NCBI RefSeq assembly: GCF_041053055.1
Contig: NZ_CP163443.1
Coordinates: 5,563,001 to 5,627,000 of the forward strand
DNA length: 64,000 nucleotides
Reading direction: 5' to 3'
DNA from: Streptomyces sp. R41
Lineage (GTDB): Bacteria; Actinomycetota; Actinomycetes; Streptomycetales; Streptomycetaceae
Shown: positions 45,219-53,308 of the stretch, in pieces
How the letters are laid out: the number at the start of each line of letters is the position of its first letter
Position numbering within the stretch: the first letter of the stretch is position 1
The notes under the pieces: model-generated
The model's input: only the letters and a program-made list of their open reading frames with translations
Database searches by the model: none
What the model was told of the DNA's origin: nothing
Made by a program: the position numbers and the translations under genes

Positions 45219-45895
45219 CGAGCGCGAGCGGCACCATTCGCGTACTGATCGCCGACGACCAGCAGATGGTCCGGCAGGGCTTCACCGTGCTGCTCAACAC
45301 CCAGCCCGACATCGAGGTGGTCGGCCAGGCGGTCGACGGCCTGGACGCGATCGCCAAGGTCGCCGAACTCGCCCCGGACGTCGTCCTGATGGACATCCGC
45401 ATGCCCGAACTCGGCGGCATCGAGGCCACCCGCCGCATCACCGACGAGACACCCCGGATCAGGGTGCTCGTGCTCACCACCTTCGACCTCGACGAGTACG
45501 TGTACGACGCCCTGCGCGCCGGCGCCTCCGGGTTCCTGCTGAAGGACGCCTCGGCCGACCAGCTCGCCGAGGCGGTACGGGTGGTCGCGGCCGGCGACGC
45601 CCTGCTCGCGCCCGGCATCACCCGCCGCCTCATCGCCGAGTTCTCCCGCCTCGACTCGACGCCCCGCGCCCCCCTCAAGCAGCGCGTGGGCGAGCTGACC
45701 GAGCGAGAGACGGAGGTCCTCGCACACATCGCCCAGGGCCTGTCGAACGCGGAGATCGCCGAACGCCTGGTCGTCGCCGAACAGACCGTGAAGACCCACG
45801 TAGGCCGCATCCTCGTAAAACTCGGCCTACGCGACCGCACCCAGGCAGCGGTCTTCGCCTACGAGTCCGGCCTGGTCCGCCCATCGGGCTACTGA
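45215..45895 (+). CDS. NarL/FixJ response regulator 1
   Basis: 226 residues from ATG 45215. Receiver domain with DDQ at the acidic pocket, phosphoacceptor Asp60 in VVLMDIRMPELGG, Thr in VLTTFDLDEYVYDAL and Lys in GFLLKDAS. LuxR helix-turn-helix at the end has LTERETEVLAHIAQGLSNAE and VKTHVGRILVKLGLRDRTQA. It is phosphorylated by kinase 1 and binds DNA, perhaps at the palindrome near 41010. It is the last gene of its operon. Confidence 0.94.
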   Translation: MTSASGTIRVLIADDQQMVRQGFTVLLNTQPDIEVVGQAVDGLDAIAKVAELAPDVVLMDIRMPELGGIEATRRITDETPRIRVLVLTTFDLDEYVYDALRAGASGFLLKDASADQLAEAVRVVAAGDALLAPGITRRLIAEFSRLDSTPRAPLKQRVGELTERETEVLAHIAQGLSNAEIAERLVVAEQTVKTHVGRILVKLGLRDRTQAAVFAYESGLVRPSGY

Positions 45896-45949
45896 CCCGC
45901 AAGACGGGCTACGAGCCACCCCAGCTCCCAGCTCCCGGCACCCGGTCGC

Positions 45950-46345
45950 GGGCCCTCAACCGCCCCAGCCCCCACCCATCCCCAGTCGCCGACGCACGCC
46001 CTCCCGCACCCACCCGCGCTCGCGCCGCACGCTGTCACGCACCCACCCGCGGTCGCGCCGCACGCCCCCACGCACCCGCACCCGCAGCCGCCAAGGCGAG
46101 GCCCCACGCACCGGCAGTCGCCGACGCAAGCCGTCACGCATCGCAGGCGCCAAGGCGAGGCCCGACTCACCCGCACTCGCCCACGCACGGAAGGGGCCGT
46201 GCCGGTACATCGAATGCCCGTATCCGGACGGATCCACAGCCAACGCCCACCAGGCAACCTACGGTTGATCCGTCCGGATACGGGCGGATGTACCGGCGCG
46301 GCCCCGACCCACCACCCGGCGAAGGGCGAAGTGCGAAAGGCCACC
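45950..46345. repeat. Composite hairpin-plus-iteron element, copy 2 (inverse)
   Basis: Iteron-like units of about 30 bp run from about 45950 to 46175, best read on the minus strand. Outer arms are GGGGCCGTGCCGGTACAT (46193-46210) and 46288-46305, with one change that keeps a G-U pair. Inner arms form a perfect 18-bp stem, CCCGTATCCGGACGGATC (46217-46234) with 46267-46284, unrelated in sequence to copy 1. The right flank (46306-46345) matches the left flank of copy 1. No gene is supported in the 573-bp gap between the two two-component operons. Confidence 0.75.
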
Positions 46346-46384
46346 GTCGGCCGACCACCCCCGCCGACGGCGGACCCCCGGCCC

Positions 46385-46402
46385 TACCCGTAGTACCTGA
46401 GA
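46385..46402 (+). promoter_or_regulatory. Motif shared with the upstream region of two-component operon 1
   Basis: TACCCGTAGTACCTGAGA differs in one base from 41000-41017. A looser second half (CTCGCAGGTGA near 46432) corresponds to CTCTCAGGTGA there but is about 20 bp farther away. It is 67 bp upstream of kinase 2. Confidence 0.6.
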
Positions 46403-46468
46403 CGGACCCACAAGGACCCTCCTCGCAGGTGACGACCGCGACCCCCACCGCCGCCTACCGTTTTGAAC

Positions 46469-47821
46469 GTGACCGAGACGACCCAGACGCAGATGACGCC
46501 GCCGGGCGGGGCCAAGCCACGCAGCCCGGAGTTCCGGCTGGCCGCAAACGCCCTGCGCGGGCTGCGGCAGGACTTGTTCCACGACGCCTTCGCCTACCGC
46601 CCGCTACCGCGGATGCGGGTGAACGGCCCGCTCACCCGACGCCTGCCCGAGGGCATACGGGAGTACGCGGCCTGGACCCCGCACGCCGCGGTCGCGGCGG
46701 CCGGACTGCTGGCGATGGCCGTCGCCACAGCCGACGGCGACGGTCAGGGCCACGCCACTGTCAGGACACTGCTGTGCGCTTTCCTCGCGCTGATCCCGGT
46801 CCTGCTGACGCTGATCCGCCCGATCGGTGCCTTCTGGTTCTCCCTCGCGGCGACACCGATCGTCGCCGTGTTCGGCTCCAGCTGGAGCGACTGGCCATGG
46901 CTGCCCGGCGCCTTCGCCGCCCACCTGACGGTGCTGACGGTCGTGGCGCTCAGGACGAGGCCGCGCACGGCCGCCTGGATGTGGCTGCTGACCGCCGTGT
47001 ACGGGATGGGCGCCGAGACCGTCTTCGGCTCGGGCCACTACTACGGGACCAACACGGTGCCGCTGCTGTTCGTCTCCGCCCTGGCTCTCCTGGTCGTCAC
47101 CGTCCTGCACATACGCCGTGAGGCCGAGCAGGAGGTCACCGCCCAGCAGTCGGAGACGGCCCAGGAGCGTTCCAAGCGCACGCTCCTCGAAGAGCGCACG
47201 ACGATCGCCCGCGAGCTGCATGACGTGGTCGCCCACCACATGTCGGTGGTCGCCATCCAGGCGGAGGCCGCCCCCTACCGGGTGGAGAACCCGCCGCCGG
47301 AGCTGGAGCAGGCCTTCGTCACGATCAGGGAGAACGCGGTCGCGGCGCTGACCGAGCTGCGCCGCGTGCTCGGTGTCGTGAGGGCCGAGGACTACGAGGC
47401 TCCGGACGCCCCGCAGCCCACTCTCGCGGACCTCGACGGGCTCCTCGCCAATGTGCGGGACGCGGGCCTGACCGTGGAGAAGGCGGTCACCGGCGCGGTG
47501 CGCGAACTCCCGCAGGGCGTCGAGCTGTCGGCATACCGCATAGTCCAGGAGGCCCTCAGCAACACCCTGCGGCACGCGCCGGGCGCGGCGGCCCGCGTCG
47601 AGATCGGGTACGTTCTCGGCGGGCTCGGCCTGCGGATAGTCAACGGCCCTGCGCCGGCGACGAGTCTGACGAAGTCCACCCACGGCGCGGGGCACGGCAT
47701 CACCGGCATGCGCGAGCGGGTCACGATGCTGGACGGCGAGATGACGTCGGGCGAGACGGACGACGGGGGCTATGAGGTGACGGTGTTCCTGCCCGTATCC
47801 CCCGCGGAGGAGCCCGCATGA
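46469..47821 (+). CDS. NarL-type sensor histidine kinase 2
   Basis: 450 residues from GTG 46469 (TTG 46463 is also in frame). About five membrane segments from 70 to 215. HisKA_3 domain has RTTIARELHDVVAHHMSVVA with phospho-acceptor His251, and the ATPase part has VELSAYRIVQEALSNTLRHA and GHGITGMRERVTMLDG. It is a clear paralog of kinase 1 but lacks the long Pro-rich start. Its stop overlaps response regulator 2 by four bases. The signal is unknown. Confidence 0.92.
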   Translation: MTETTQTQMTPPGGAKPRSPEFRLAANALRGLRQDLFHDAFAYRPLPRMRVNGPLTRRLPEGIREYAAWTPHAAVAAAGLLAMAVATADGDGQGHATVRTLLCAFLALIPVLLTLIRPIGAFWFSLAATPIVAVFGSSWSDWPWLPGAFAAHLTVLTVVALRTRPRTAAWMWLLTAVYGMGAETVFGSGHYYGTNTVPLLFVSALALLVVTVLHIRREAEQEVTAQQSETAQERSKRTLLEERTTIARELHDVVAHHMSVVAIQAEAAPYRVENPPPELEQAFVTIRENAVAALTELRRVLGVVRAEDYEAPDAPQPTLADLDGLLANVRDAGLTVEKAVTGAVRELPQGVELSAYRIVQEALSNTLRHAPGAAARVEIGYVLGGLGLRIVNGPAPATSLTKSTHGAGHGITGMRERVTMLDGEMTSGETDDGGYEVTVFLPVSPAEEPA

Positions 47822-48558
47822 CGGAAGGCACCAACGTCACCAGTGGCTCCAGTGGCTCCAGGGGTTCCAGCGGCACCAGCGGTGCAGGCAGGGAGGCCAT
47901 CCGCGTCCTGATAGCCGACGACCAGGTGATGGTCCGAGAGGGCTTCTCCGTGCTGCTCGGCGCGATGCCGGACATCGAGGTGGTCGGCGAGGCGGTCAAC
48001 GGCCGGGACGCGGTCGAGCGGGTCCGCGAACTCGCCCCGGACGTCGTACTGATGGACATCCGCATGCCGGAGATGAACGGGATCGAGGCGACCCGGGAGA
48101 TCGTCGCCGCGGACGGCGCCGCGAAGGTGCTGGTCCTGACGACGTTCGACCTCGACGAGTATGTGTACCAGGCGCTGCGCGCGGGAGCTTCCGGCTTCCT
48201 GCTCAAGGACGCCTCGGCGCGCCAACTCGCCGACGGGGTGAGGGTGGTGGCGGCCGGGGAGGCGTTGCTGGCCCCTTCCGTCACCAAGCGGCTGATCACC
48301 GAGTTCTCCAAGCTGGCGGACGCGCCCCGGCTCTCGGCCACGGCGCAGGCGGCGTACGGGGATCTGACCGAGCGGGAGACGGAGGTGCTGGTCCTCATCG
48401 CCCAGGGCCTGTCGAACGCGGAGATCGCCGAGCGTCTCGTCGTGGCCGAGTCCACGATCAAGACCCATGTGAGCCGCATCCTGGTGAAGCTGGGCCTGCG
48501 GGACCGTACGCAGGCGGCGGTGTTCGCGTACGAGGCGCGGCTGGTCACGCCCAGGTGA
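47818..48558 (+). CDS. NarL/FixJ response regulator 2
   Basis: 246 residues. An N-terminal Ser/Gly-rich tract (TSGSSGSRGSSGTSG), encoded by short DNA repeats, precedes the receiver domain: IRVLIADDQVMVREGFSVLL, Asp80 in VVLMDIRMPEMNG and Lys in GFLLKDASARQL. The LuxR helix-turn-helix is almost the same as in regulator 1 (LTERETEVLVLIAQGLSNAE, IKTHVSRILVKLGLRDRTQA), so the two may bind similar sites. Coupled to kinase 2. Confidence 0.93.
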   Translation: MTEGTNVTSGSSGSRGSSGTSGAGREAIRVLIADDQVMVREGFSVLLGAMPDIEVVGEAVNGRDAVERVRELAPDVVLMDIRMPEMNGIEATREIVAADGAAKVLVLTTFDLDEYVYQALRAGASGFLLKDASARQLADGVRVVAAGEALLAPSVTKRLITEFSKLADAPRLSATAQAAYGDLTERETEVLVLIAQGLSNAEIAERLVVAESTIKTHVSRILVKLGLRDRTQAAVFAYEARLVTPR

Positions 48559-48644
48559 TCAGGGGACGTGGTCCGTGCGCCGGACGGAGCCGCTCGTCGA
48601 GACGGCCCTGTTCAGAGGGGGGTACGTCGGGCTAGCGTCCGTCC

Positions 48645-49865
48645 ATGGCAGCTTTGGAGACTCCGCAGGCCTTCGACCCCTGGGACCCGGCGTTCGTGGC
48701 GGACCCGTACCCGGCGTACGAGGAGCTGCGTGCGCGGGGCCGGGTGCACTACTACGAGCCCACCAACCAGTGGCTGGTGCCGCATCACGCGGATGTGTCG
48801 GCGCTGCTGCGGGACCGCCGGCTGGGCCGGACGTACCAGCACCGGTTCACGCACCAGGACTTCGGCCGTACGGCACCCCCGCCCGAGCACGAGCCGTTCC
48901 ACGTCCTCAACGACCACGGGATGCTCGACCTCGAACCCCCGGACCACACGCGCATCCGGCGGCTGGTGTCGAAGGCGTTCACGCCGCGCACGGTGGAGCA
49001 GTTGAAGCCGTACGTCGATCGGCTGGCGGGTGAGCTGGTCGCCGGACTGGTGGAGGCGGGCGGCGGTGATCTGCTGACCGACGTCGCGGAGCCGCTGCCG
49101 GTGGCGGTGATCGCCGAGATGCTGGGTATTCCGGAGTCGGACCGGGCGCCGTTGCGGCCGTGGTCGGCGGACATCTGCGGGATGTACGAGCTGAACCCTT
49201 CGCAGGAGACGGCGGCGAAGGCGGTGCGGGCGTCGGTCGAGTTCACCGAGTATCTGCGGGAGCTGATCGAGGTCCGGCGCAAGGAGCCCGGGGACGACCT
49301 GATCTCGGGGTTCATCGCGGCGCACGACGAGGGCGACCGTCTCACGGAGCAGGAGATGATCTCCACGTGCGTGCTGCTGCTGAACGCGGGGCACGAGGCG
49401 ACGGTCAACTCCACGGTGAACGGCTGGTGGGCGTTGTTCCGCCACCCCGAGCAGCTGGCCGCCCTCCGCGCGGACCACTCCCTGATCCCCACGGCGGTGG
49501 AGGAGCTGATGCGTTACGACACGCCGCTTCAGCTCTTCGAGCGCTGGGTCCTCGACGACATCGAGATCGACGGTACGACCATCCCCCGCGGCGCGGAGAT
49601 CGCCATGCTCTTCGGCTCCGCCAACCACGACCCCGCGGTCTTCGCCGCCCCGGAGAAGCTGGACCTCGCCCGCACGGACAACCCCCACATCTCCTTCAGC
49701 GCGGGCATCCACTACTGCATCGGCGCGCCGCTGGCCCGCATCGAACTGGCCGCGTCCATGACCGCGTTGCTGACCCACGCCCCAACCCTCACCCTCTCCG
49801 AGGAGCCCACCCGAAAGCCCAACTTCGTGATCCGGGGCTTGGAGGCCTTGCGGGTGACCCTCTGA
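48645..49865 (+). CDS. Cytochrome P450 (CYP107-like)
   Basis: 406 residues from ATG 48645. I-helix LLLNAGHEATVNSTVNGWW, ExxR in VEELMRYDTPLQLFER-type context, and the heme loop FSAGIHYCIGAPLARIE with Cys358. It matches class I bacterial P450s of the CYP107 group. In S. coelicolor the gene at this place is CYP107U1 (SCO3636), reported to affect sporulation; whether this is its ortholog is inferred from context. No ferredoxin is adjacent, so it must use redox partners from elsewhere. Confidence 0.9.
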   Translation: MAALETPQAFDPWDPAFVADPYPAYEELRARGRVHYYEPTNQWLVPHHADVSALLRDRRLGRTYQHRFTHQDFGRTAPPPEHEPFHVLNDHGMLDLEPPDHTRIRRLVSKAFTPRTVEQLKPYVDRLAGELVAGLVEAGGGDLLTDVAEPLPVAVIAEMLGIPESDRAPLRPWSADICGMYELNPSQETAAKAVRASVEFTEYLRELIEVRRKEPGDDLISGFIAAHDEGDRLTEQEMISTCVLLLNAGHEATVNSTVNGWWALFRHPEQLAALRADHSLIPTAVEELMRYDTPLQLFERWVLDDIEIDGTTIPRGAEIAMLFGSANHDPAVFAAPEKLDLARTDNPHISFSAGIHYCIGAPLARIELAASMTALLTHAPTLTLSEEPTRKPNFVIRGLEALRVTL

Positions 49866-49872
49866 CGAACCC

Positions 49873-50036
49873 CGTCAGGGGCGCGGGGAACTGCGCGACA
49901 AGCCCCCACCGGTCCGCAGCAAAAGAACAACCCAGGGGGTTGAGGGGGCGAAAACCCACCCCACCCGCACCCACCCGCACCCCGCCCCACCCACCCCCCC
50001 CCCACCCGCACCCCGCCCCCACCCGCACCCCAGTCC
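49873..50036. repeat. Dispersed mosaic repeat, copy 5, plus C-rich tract
   Basis: AGGGGCGCGGGGAACTGCGC (as at 31.4 kb) and GGGGGCGAAAACCC are followed by a CCACCCGCACCCCGCCCCAC-type C/A/G simple repeat to about 50036. It fills the convergent gap between the P450 and ABC permease genes. Confidence 0.75.
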
Positions 50037-50039
50037 CCC

Positions 50040-51653
50040 TCACGTACTCAGATCCCGCCGTCGCACCCCCGCCAGCCCCGCCGCGGTCAGCACCACCGCG
50101 ATCCCTGTAAGGAAGAGCACCGGCGTCCACGTCATGTCGCCGCCCGGCAGCTTCGGGAGGTGACCGAAGGGGGAGAGGTTCATGACGGTTTGGGGGACGT
50201 TCAGGGCGGGGCCGATCCAGCCGAGGAGGAGGGCGATGCCTGCCGCGGCCCAGGCCCCCACCGCCCACTGGGCGGAGAGGCCGTGGAGGAGGACGGCAAG
50301 GGCGCCCAGGGTCCAGATGGCCGGGACCTGGACGAGGCAGGCGGCGAGGATGGGCCCGAGTTCGGCGCCGTAGCCGAGGCCCAGACCGAGCCCGCCGAGC
50401 AGCATGATGAGGACCGCGCCGCCGAAGGCGATGACGAGGTGGCCGGAGGCCCAGCGCAAACGGCCGACCGCGTTCGCCAGCACCGGCTCGGCCCGCTGCG
50501 AGGTCTCCTCGCCGTGCAGCCGCAGCACGGAGGACACCACGAACAGCGCGGCGACCATGCCCAGCATCCCCACCATCGTCGCGAGGAACGCGTCCGTGAT
50601 CCCCGCCTGCCCGCCCATCCGCTCGATGATCTCCCGGGTCTTGTCGTTGTTCCCGACCAGGTCGGAGGCGCCCTTCGTCATCCCGCCGAACGCGGCCCCG
50701 GCGGCCAGGAACCCGAGGCTCCAGCCGAGCACGGCACCCCGCTGCAACCGCCAGGCCAGCGCCCCGGCCGTACCGAGGCGCCCCGCCGCGGGCCCCGGCC
50801 GCGTCGGCAGGAAGCTCATGCCGACGTCGCGCCGCCCGGCGAGCTCGTAGGCGACCGCGCCCTGCACGGCGACCGCCGCGACGAACAGCAGCAGTACCCA
50901 CCAGCGTTCGTCCGCGAAGGACCTCAACTCCTCCAGCCAGCCGACCGGGGAGATCCAGGTCAGGGGTGAAGAGCCGTCGTTCGTCGCCGAGTCGCCCGCC
51001 GCCTTCAGGACGAAGGCGGCGCCGAGCAGCCCACCCGTCAGCCCCTTCGCGAGCCGCGCGCTCTCCGTCAGCTGGGCGACGATCGCCGCCATCGTGGCGA
51101 AGACCATGCCGATCCCGGCGACGGCGAGCCCCAGCGCCAGTGCGCCGGCGCCGCCCTGCCTCGCGAGCCCGCCCGCGATGAGCAGCGCGAGGACGCCGTT
51201 CGCGACGAACGCCGCCAGCAGTGCGGCCGTGAGCGGGGCCCGGCGCCCGACCATCGCCGAGGAGATGAGTTCCTGGCGTCCGCTCTCCTCCTCGTCACGG
51301 GTGTGGCGGACGACGACGAGCAGGCTCATGATCCCGGCGAACACCCCGGCATAGCCACCGATGCGCCAGGCGGTGAGTCCGCCGAGCGAGTCGCTGAACA
51401 CCGGTCCGTAGGTGGCGCGCAGGGAGCCGTTGGTGAGCATCTGCCGTGCCACGTCGGCGCGTTCGGCCGGGGTGCTGTAGATGGTCTTCAGCGAGTTCGG
51501 CATGGAGAGCACCAACAGGCCGATCACGCCGACCCAGAGCGGCATCATCAGCCGGTCGCGGCGCAGTGCGAACCTCAGGAGTGTGCCGGTTCCGGCCAGT
51601 TGGCGGGACCCGCCGGCTCGTACCGCATACGTCGCGGCAGTCGTGGCAGTCAT
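50040..51653 (-). CDS. ABC exporter permease
   Basis: 537 residues with about 12 membrane segments, in two similar halves. Features are [20 protein letters not shown] at the start, [20 protein letters not shown] in the first half and [20 protein letters not shown] in the second. These [13 protein letters not shown] loops mark the actinobacterial antibiotic/polyketide exporter permeases. It forms a complex with the ATPase encoded upstream, with which it overlaps by four bases. The substrate is not known. Confidence 0.88.
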   Translation of the reverse strand: MTATTAATYAVRAGGSRQLAGTGTLLRFALRRDRLMMPLWVGVIGLLVLSMPNSLKTIYSTPAERADVARQMLTNGSLRATYGPVFSDSLGGLTAWRIGGYAGVFAGIMSLLVVVRHTRDEEESGRQELISSAMVGRRAPLTAALLAAFVANGVLALLIAGGLARQGGAGALALGLAVAGIGMVFATMAAIVAQLTESARLAKGLTGGLLGAAFVLKAAGDSATNDGSSPLTWISPVGWLEELRSFADERWWVLLLFVAAVAVQGAVAYELAGRRDVGMSFLPTRPGPAAGRLGTAGALAWRLQRGAVLGWSLGFLAAGAAFGGMTKGASDLVGNNDKTREIIERMGGQAGITDAFLATMVGMLGMVAALFVVSSVLRLHGEETSQRAEPVLANAVGRLRWASGHLVIAFGGAVLIMLLGGLGLGLGYGAELGPILAACLVQVPAIWTLGALAVLLHGLSAQWAVGAWAAAGIALLLGWIGPALNVPQTVMNLSPFGHLPKLPGGDMTWTPVLFLTGIAVVLTAAGLAGVRRRDLST

Positions 51654-52567
51654 CGCGCCATCTCCTCCGTACGGACATCCTCCTGGTAGTGCCGCAGGAA
51701 CAGCTCCTCCAGCGTCGGTGGCGTCGACGTCAGCGACCGTACGCCCGAGTCGGTCAGCGACCGCAGTACGGCGTCCAGTTTGTCCGTGTCGACCTGGAGC
51801 TTCACCCGCTTTCCCTGTATGTCGAGGTCATGGACGCCGGGCAGATGCGCCAATCCGTTGGGCGCGCCCGCGAGTTCGGCGGTGACGCTGGTGCGGGTGA
51901 GGTGGCGCAGGTCGGCGAGCGAGCCGCTCTCGACGGTCCGGCCCTTGCGGATGATGCTGACCCGGTCGCAGAGCTCTTCCACCTCGCTGAGGATGTGACT
52001 CGACAACAGGATCGTGCGGCCGCGGTCCCGTTCCTCCTCGACGCACCGCTGGAAGACCTCCTCCATCAGCGGGTCGAGGCCCGAGGTGGGCTCGTCCAGG
52101 ATCAGCAGGTCGACGTCCGAGGCGAAGGCGGCGACGAGGGCGACCTTCTGGCGGTTGCCCTTCGAGTACGTCCGCCCCTTCTTGGTGGGGTCCAGCTCGA
52201 ACCGCTCGATCAGGTCCGCCCGGCGTGCCTTGTCCAGGCCCCCGCGCAGTCTCCCGTACAGGTCGATGACCTCGCCGCCGGAGAGGTTGCGCCACAGCGT
52301 CACGTCGCCGGGGACGTATGCGACCCGGCGGTGCAGTTCCACCGCGTCCGCCCAGGGGTCCCTGCCCAGCATCCGGGCGGCGCCGGAGTCGGCGCGCAGC
52401 AGGCCCAGCAGGACCCGGATGGTGGTGGACTTCCCGGCGCCGTTCGGGCCGAGGAAGCCGTGCACCTCACCGGTCTCGACGTCCAGGTCGAGGCCGTCCA
52501 GCGCGTGCGTCTTGCCGAACGACTTGTGCAGTCCGGATACCTCAATGGCGGGGTTTGCCTTCGTCAT
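51650..52567 (-). CDS. ABC exporter ATP-binding protein
   Basis: 305 residues. Walker [19 protein letters not shown] (near 39-56), Q-loop [19 protein letters not shown], a signature reading [18 protein letters not shown] (near 135-152; Ser-Lys-Gly instead of LSGGQ) and Walker [16 protein letters not shown]. The DNA-drug type C-terminal part follows. It powers the permease downstream. The start is in the divergent region with the GbsR regulator and two palindromes. Confidence 0.94.
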   Translation of the reverse strand: MTKANPAIEVSGLHKSFGKTHALDGLDLDVETGEVHGFLGPNGAGKSTTIRVLLGLLRADSGAARMLGRDPWADAVELHRRVAYVPGDVTLWRNLSGGEVIDLYGRLRGGLDKARRADLIERFELDPTKKGRTYSKGNRQKVALVAAFASDVDLLILDEPTSGLDPLMEEVFQRCVEEERDRGRTILLSSHILSEVEELCDRVSIIRKGRTVESGSLADLRHLTRTSVTAELAGAPNGLAHLPGVHDLDIQGKRVKLQVDTDKLDAVLRSLTDSGVRSLTSTPPTLEELFLRHYQEDVRTEEMAR

Positions 52568-52573
52568 GGTTCA

Positions 52574-52603
52574 GAACGTACGCTACGTTCACAAATTTGT
52601 GAA
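52574..52603. promoter_or_regulatory. Two adjacent palindromes between the ABC exporter and its regulator
   Basis: GAACGTA-CGC-TACGTTC (52574-52590) and TTCACAAATTTGTGAA (52588-52603), both perfect, share three bases. They lie just upstream of the ATPase start and about 70-95 bp upstream of the regulator. AT-rich spacing suits MarR-type binding. Confidence 0.75.
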
Positions 52604-52670
52604 GTTAAGGAAGCGTATAAACGCCGGATACACTCGAGGATGGCGCGCGAGCAGGGGAGATGATCCAGGC

Positions 52671-53180
52671 ATGACGGAGACGACAGCGGGGTCCGGTGGG
52701 GCGGGGCGGGACCCGGAGGCGGTCTCGAAGTTCGTCGAGAGCTTCGCGGCGCAGCTCGTCGAGGCCGGGATGCAGCGGATGCCGGCGCGCGTCTTCGGGG
52801 CACTGCTCGCCTCCGACACCGGCACGCTGACCTCCGCCGAGCTCGGCGAGCAGCTGCAGATCAGCCCGGCCGCGGTGTCCGGCGCCGTGCGCTATCTCGC
52901 GCAGCAGCACATGGTCTCGCGGGAGCGCGAACCCGGGTCGCGGCGCGAGCGGTACCGGGTGCACAGCAATCAGTGGTACGAGGCGTTGACCAACCGCGAA
53001 GCGGTGCTCAAGCGCTGGGAGTACGCCCTGCGCGAGGGGGTCGAGAGCCTGGGCCGGGAGACGCCCGCGGGGCGCCGGCTCGCCGAGACCCTTGCGTTCT
53101 TCGAGTTCGTCGACGGGGAGATCGCCCAGATGATGGATCGCTGGCGGGTCCATCGGGAACAGGTCTTCGGCGAGGGCTGA
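52671..53180 (+). CDS. GbsR/MarR-family regulator
   Basis: 169 residues from ATG 52671. Winged helix-turn-helix of the GbsR type: VESFAAQLVEAGMQRMPARV, then SAELGEQLQISPAAVSGAVR and YLAQQHMVSREREPGSRRER. The C-terminal helices (GRRLAETLAFFEFVDGEIAQ) are for dimerisation. Divergent from the ABC exporter, so it is its likely repressor. The ligand is probably the exported compound, by analogy with similar pairs. Confidence 0.9.
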   Translation: MTETTAGSGGAGRDPEAVSKFVESFAAQLVEAGMQRMPARVFGALLASDTGTLTSAELGEQLQISPAAVSGAVRYLAQQHMVSREREPGSRRERYRVHSNQWYEALTNREAVLKRWEYALREGVESLGRETPAGRRLAETLAFFEFVDGEIAQMMDRWRVHREQVFGEG

Positions 53181-53205
53181 GAGCCCTCGCCGAAGGGGTG
53201 GAGTG

Positions 53206-53300
53206 ACAGCTGCGGGTCCGTCGTGGCTGGTCGCGCCCACGCGGCGGAGCCGCATCTGCCACAGCCCCGCGCCCCCGGAGGGGCGCTCCCGTCAGCGGCA
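53206..53300. repeat. Dispersed mosaic repeat, copy 6
   Basis: GCTGCGGGTCCGTCGTGGCT and GGTCGCGCCCACGCGGCGGA are a variant form of the module seen near 31.4 and 49.9 kb, with an insertion in the middle, ending in CCCCGCGCCCC. Lies between converging genes. Confidence 0.7.
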
Positions 53301-53308
53301 ATGGTCCG

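Noticed and set aside
45903..46190. Possible CRISPR array from regularly repeated ~30-bp units
   Set aside because: Units are degenerate and contiguous, with no constant repeat alternating with unique spacers and no cas genes. It is an iteron-like array.
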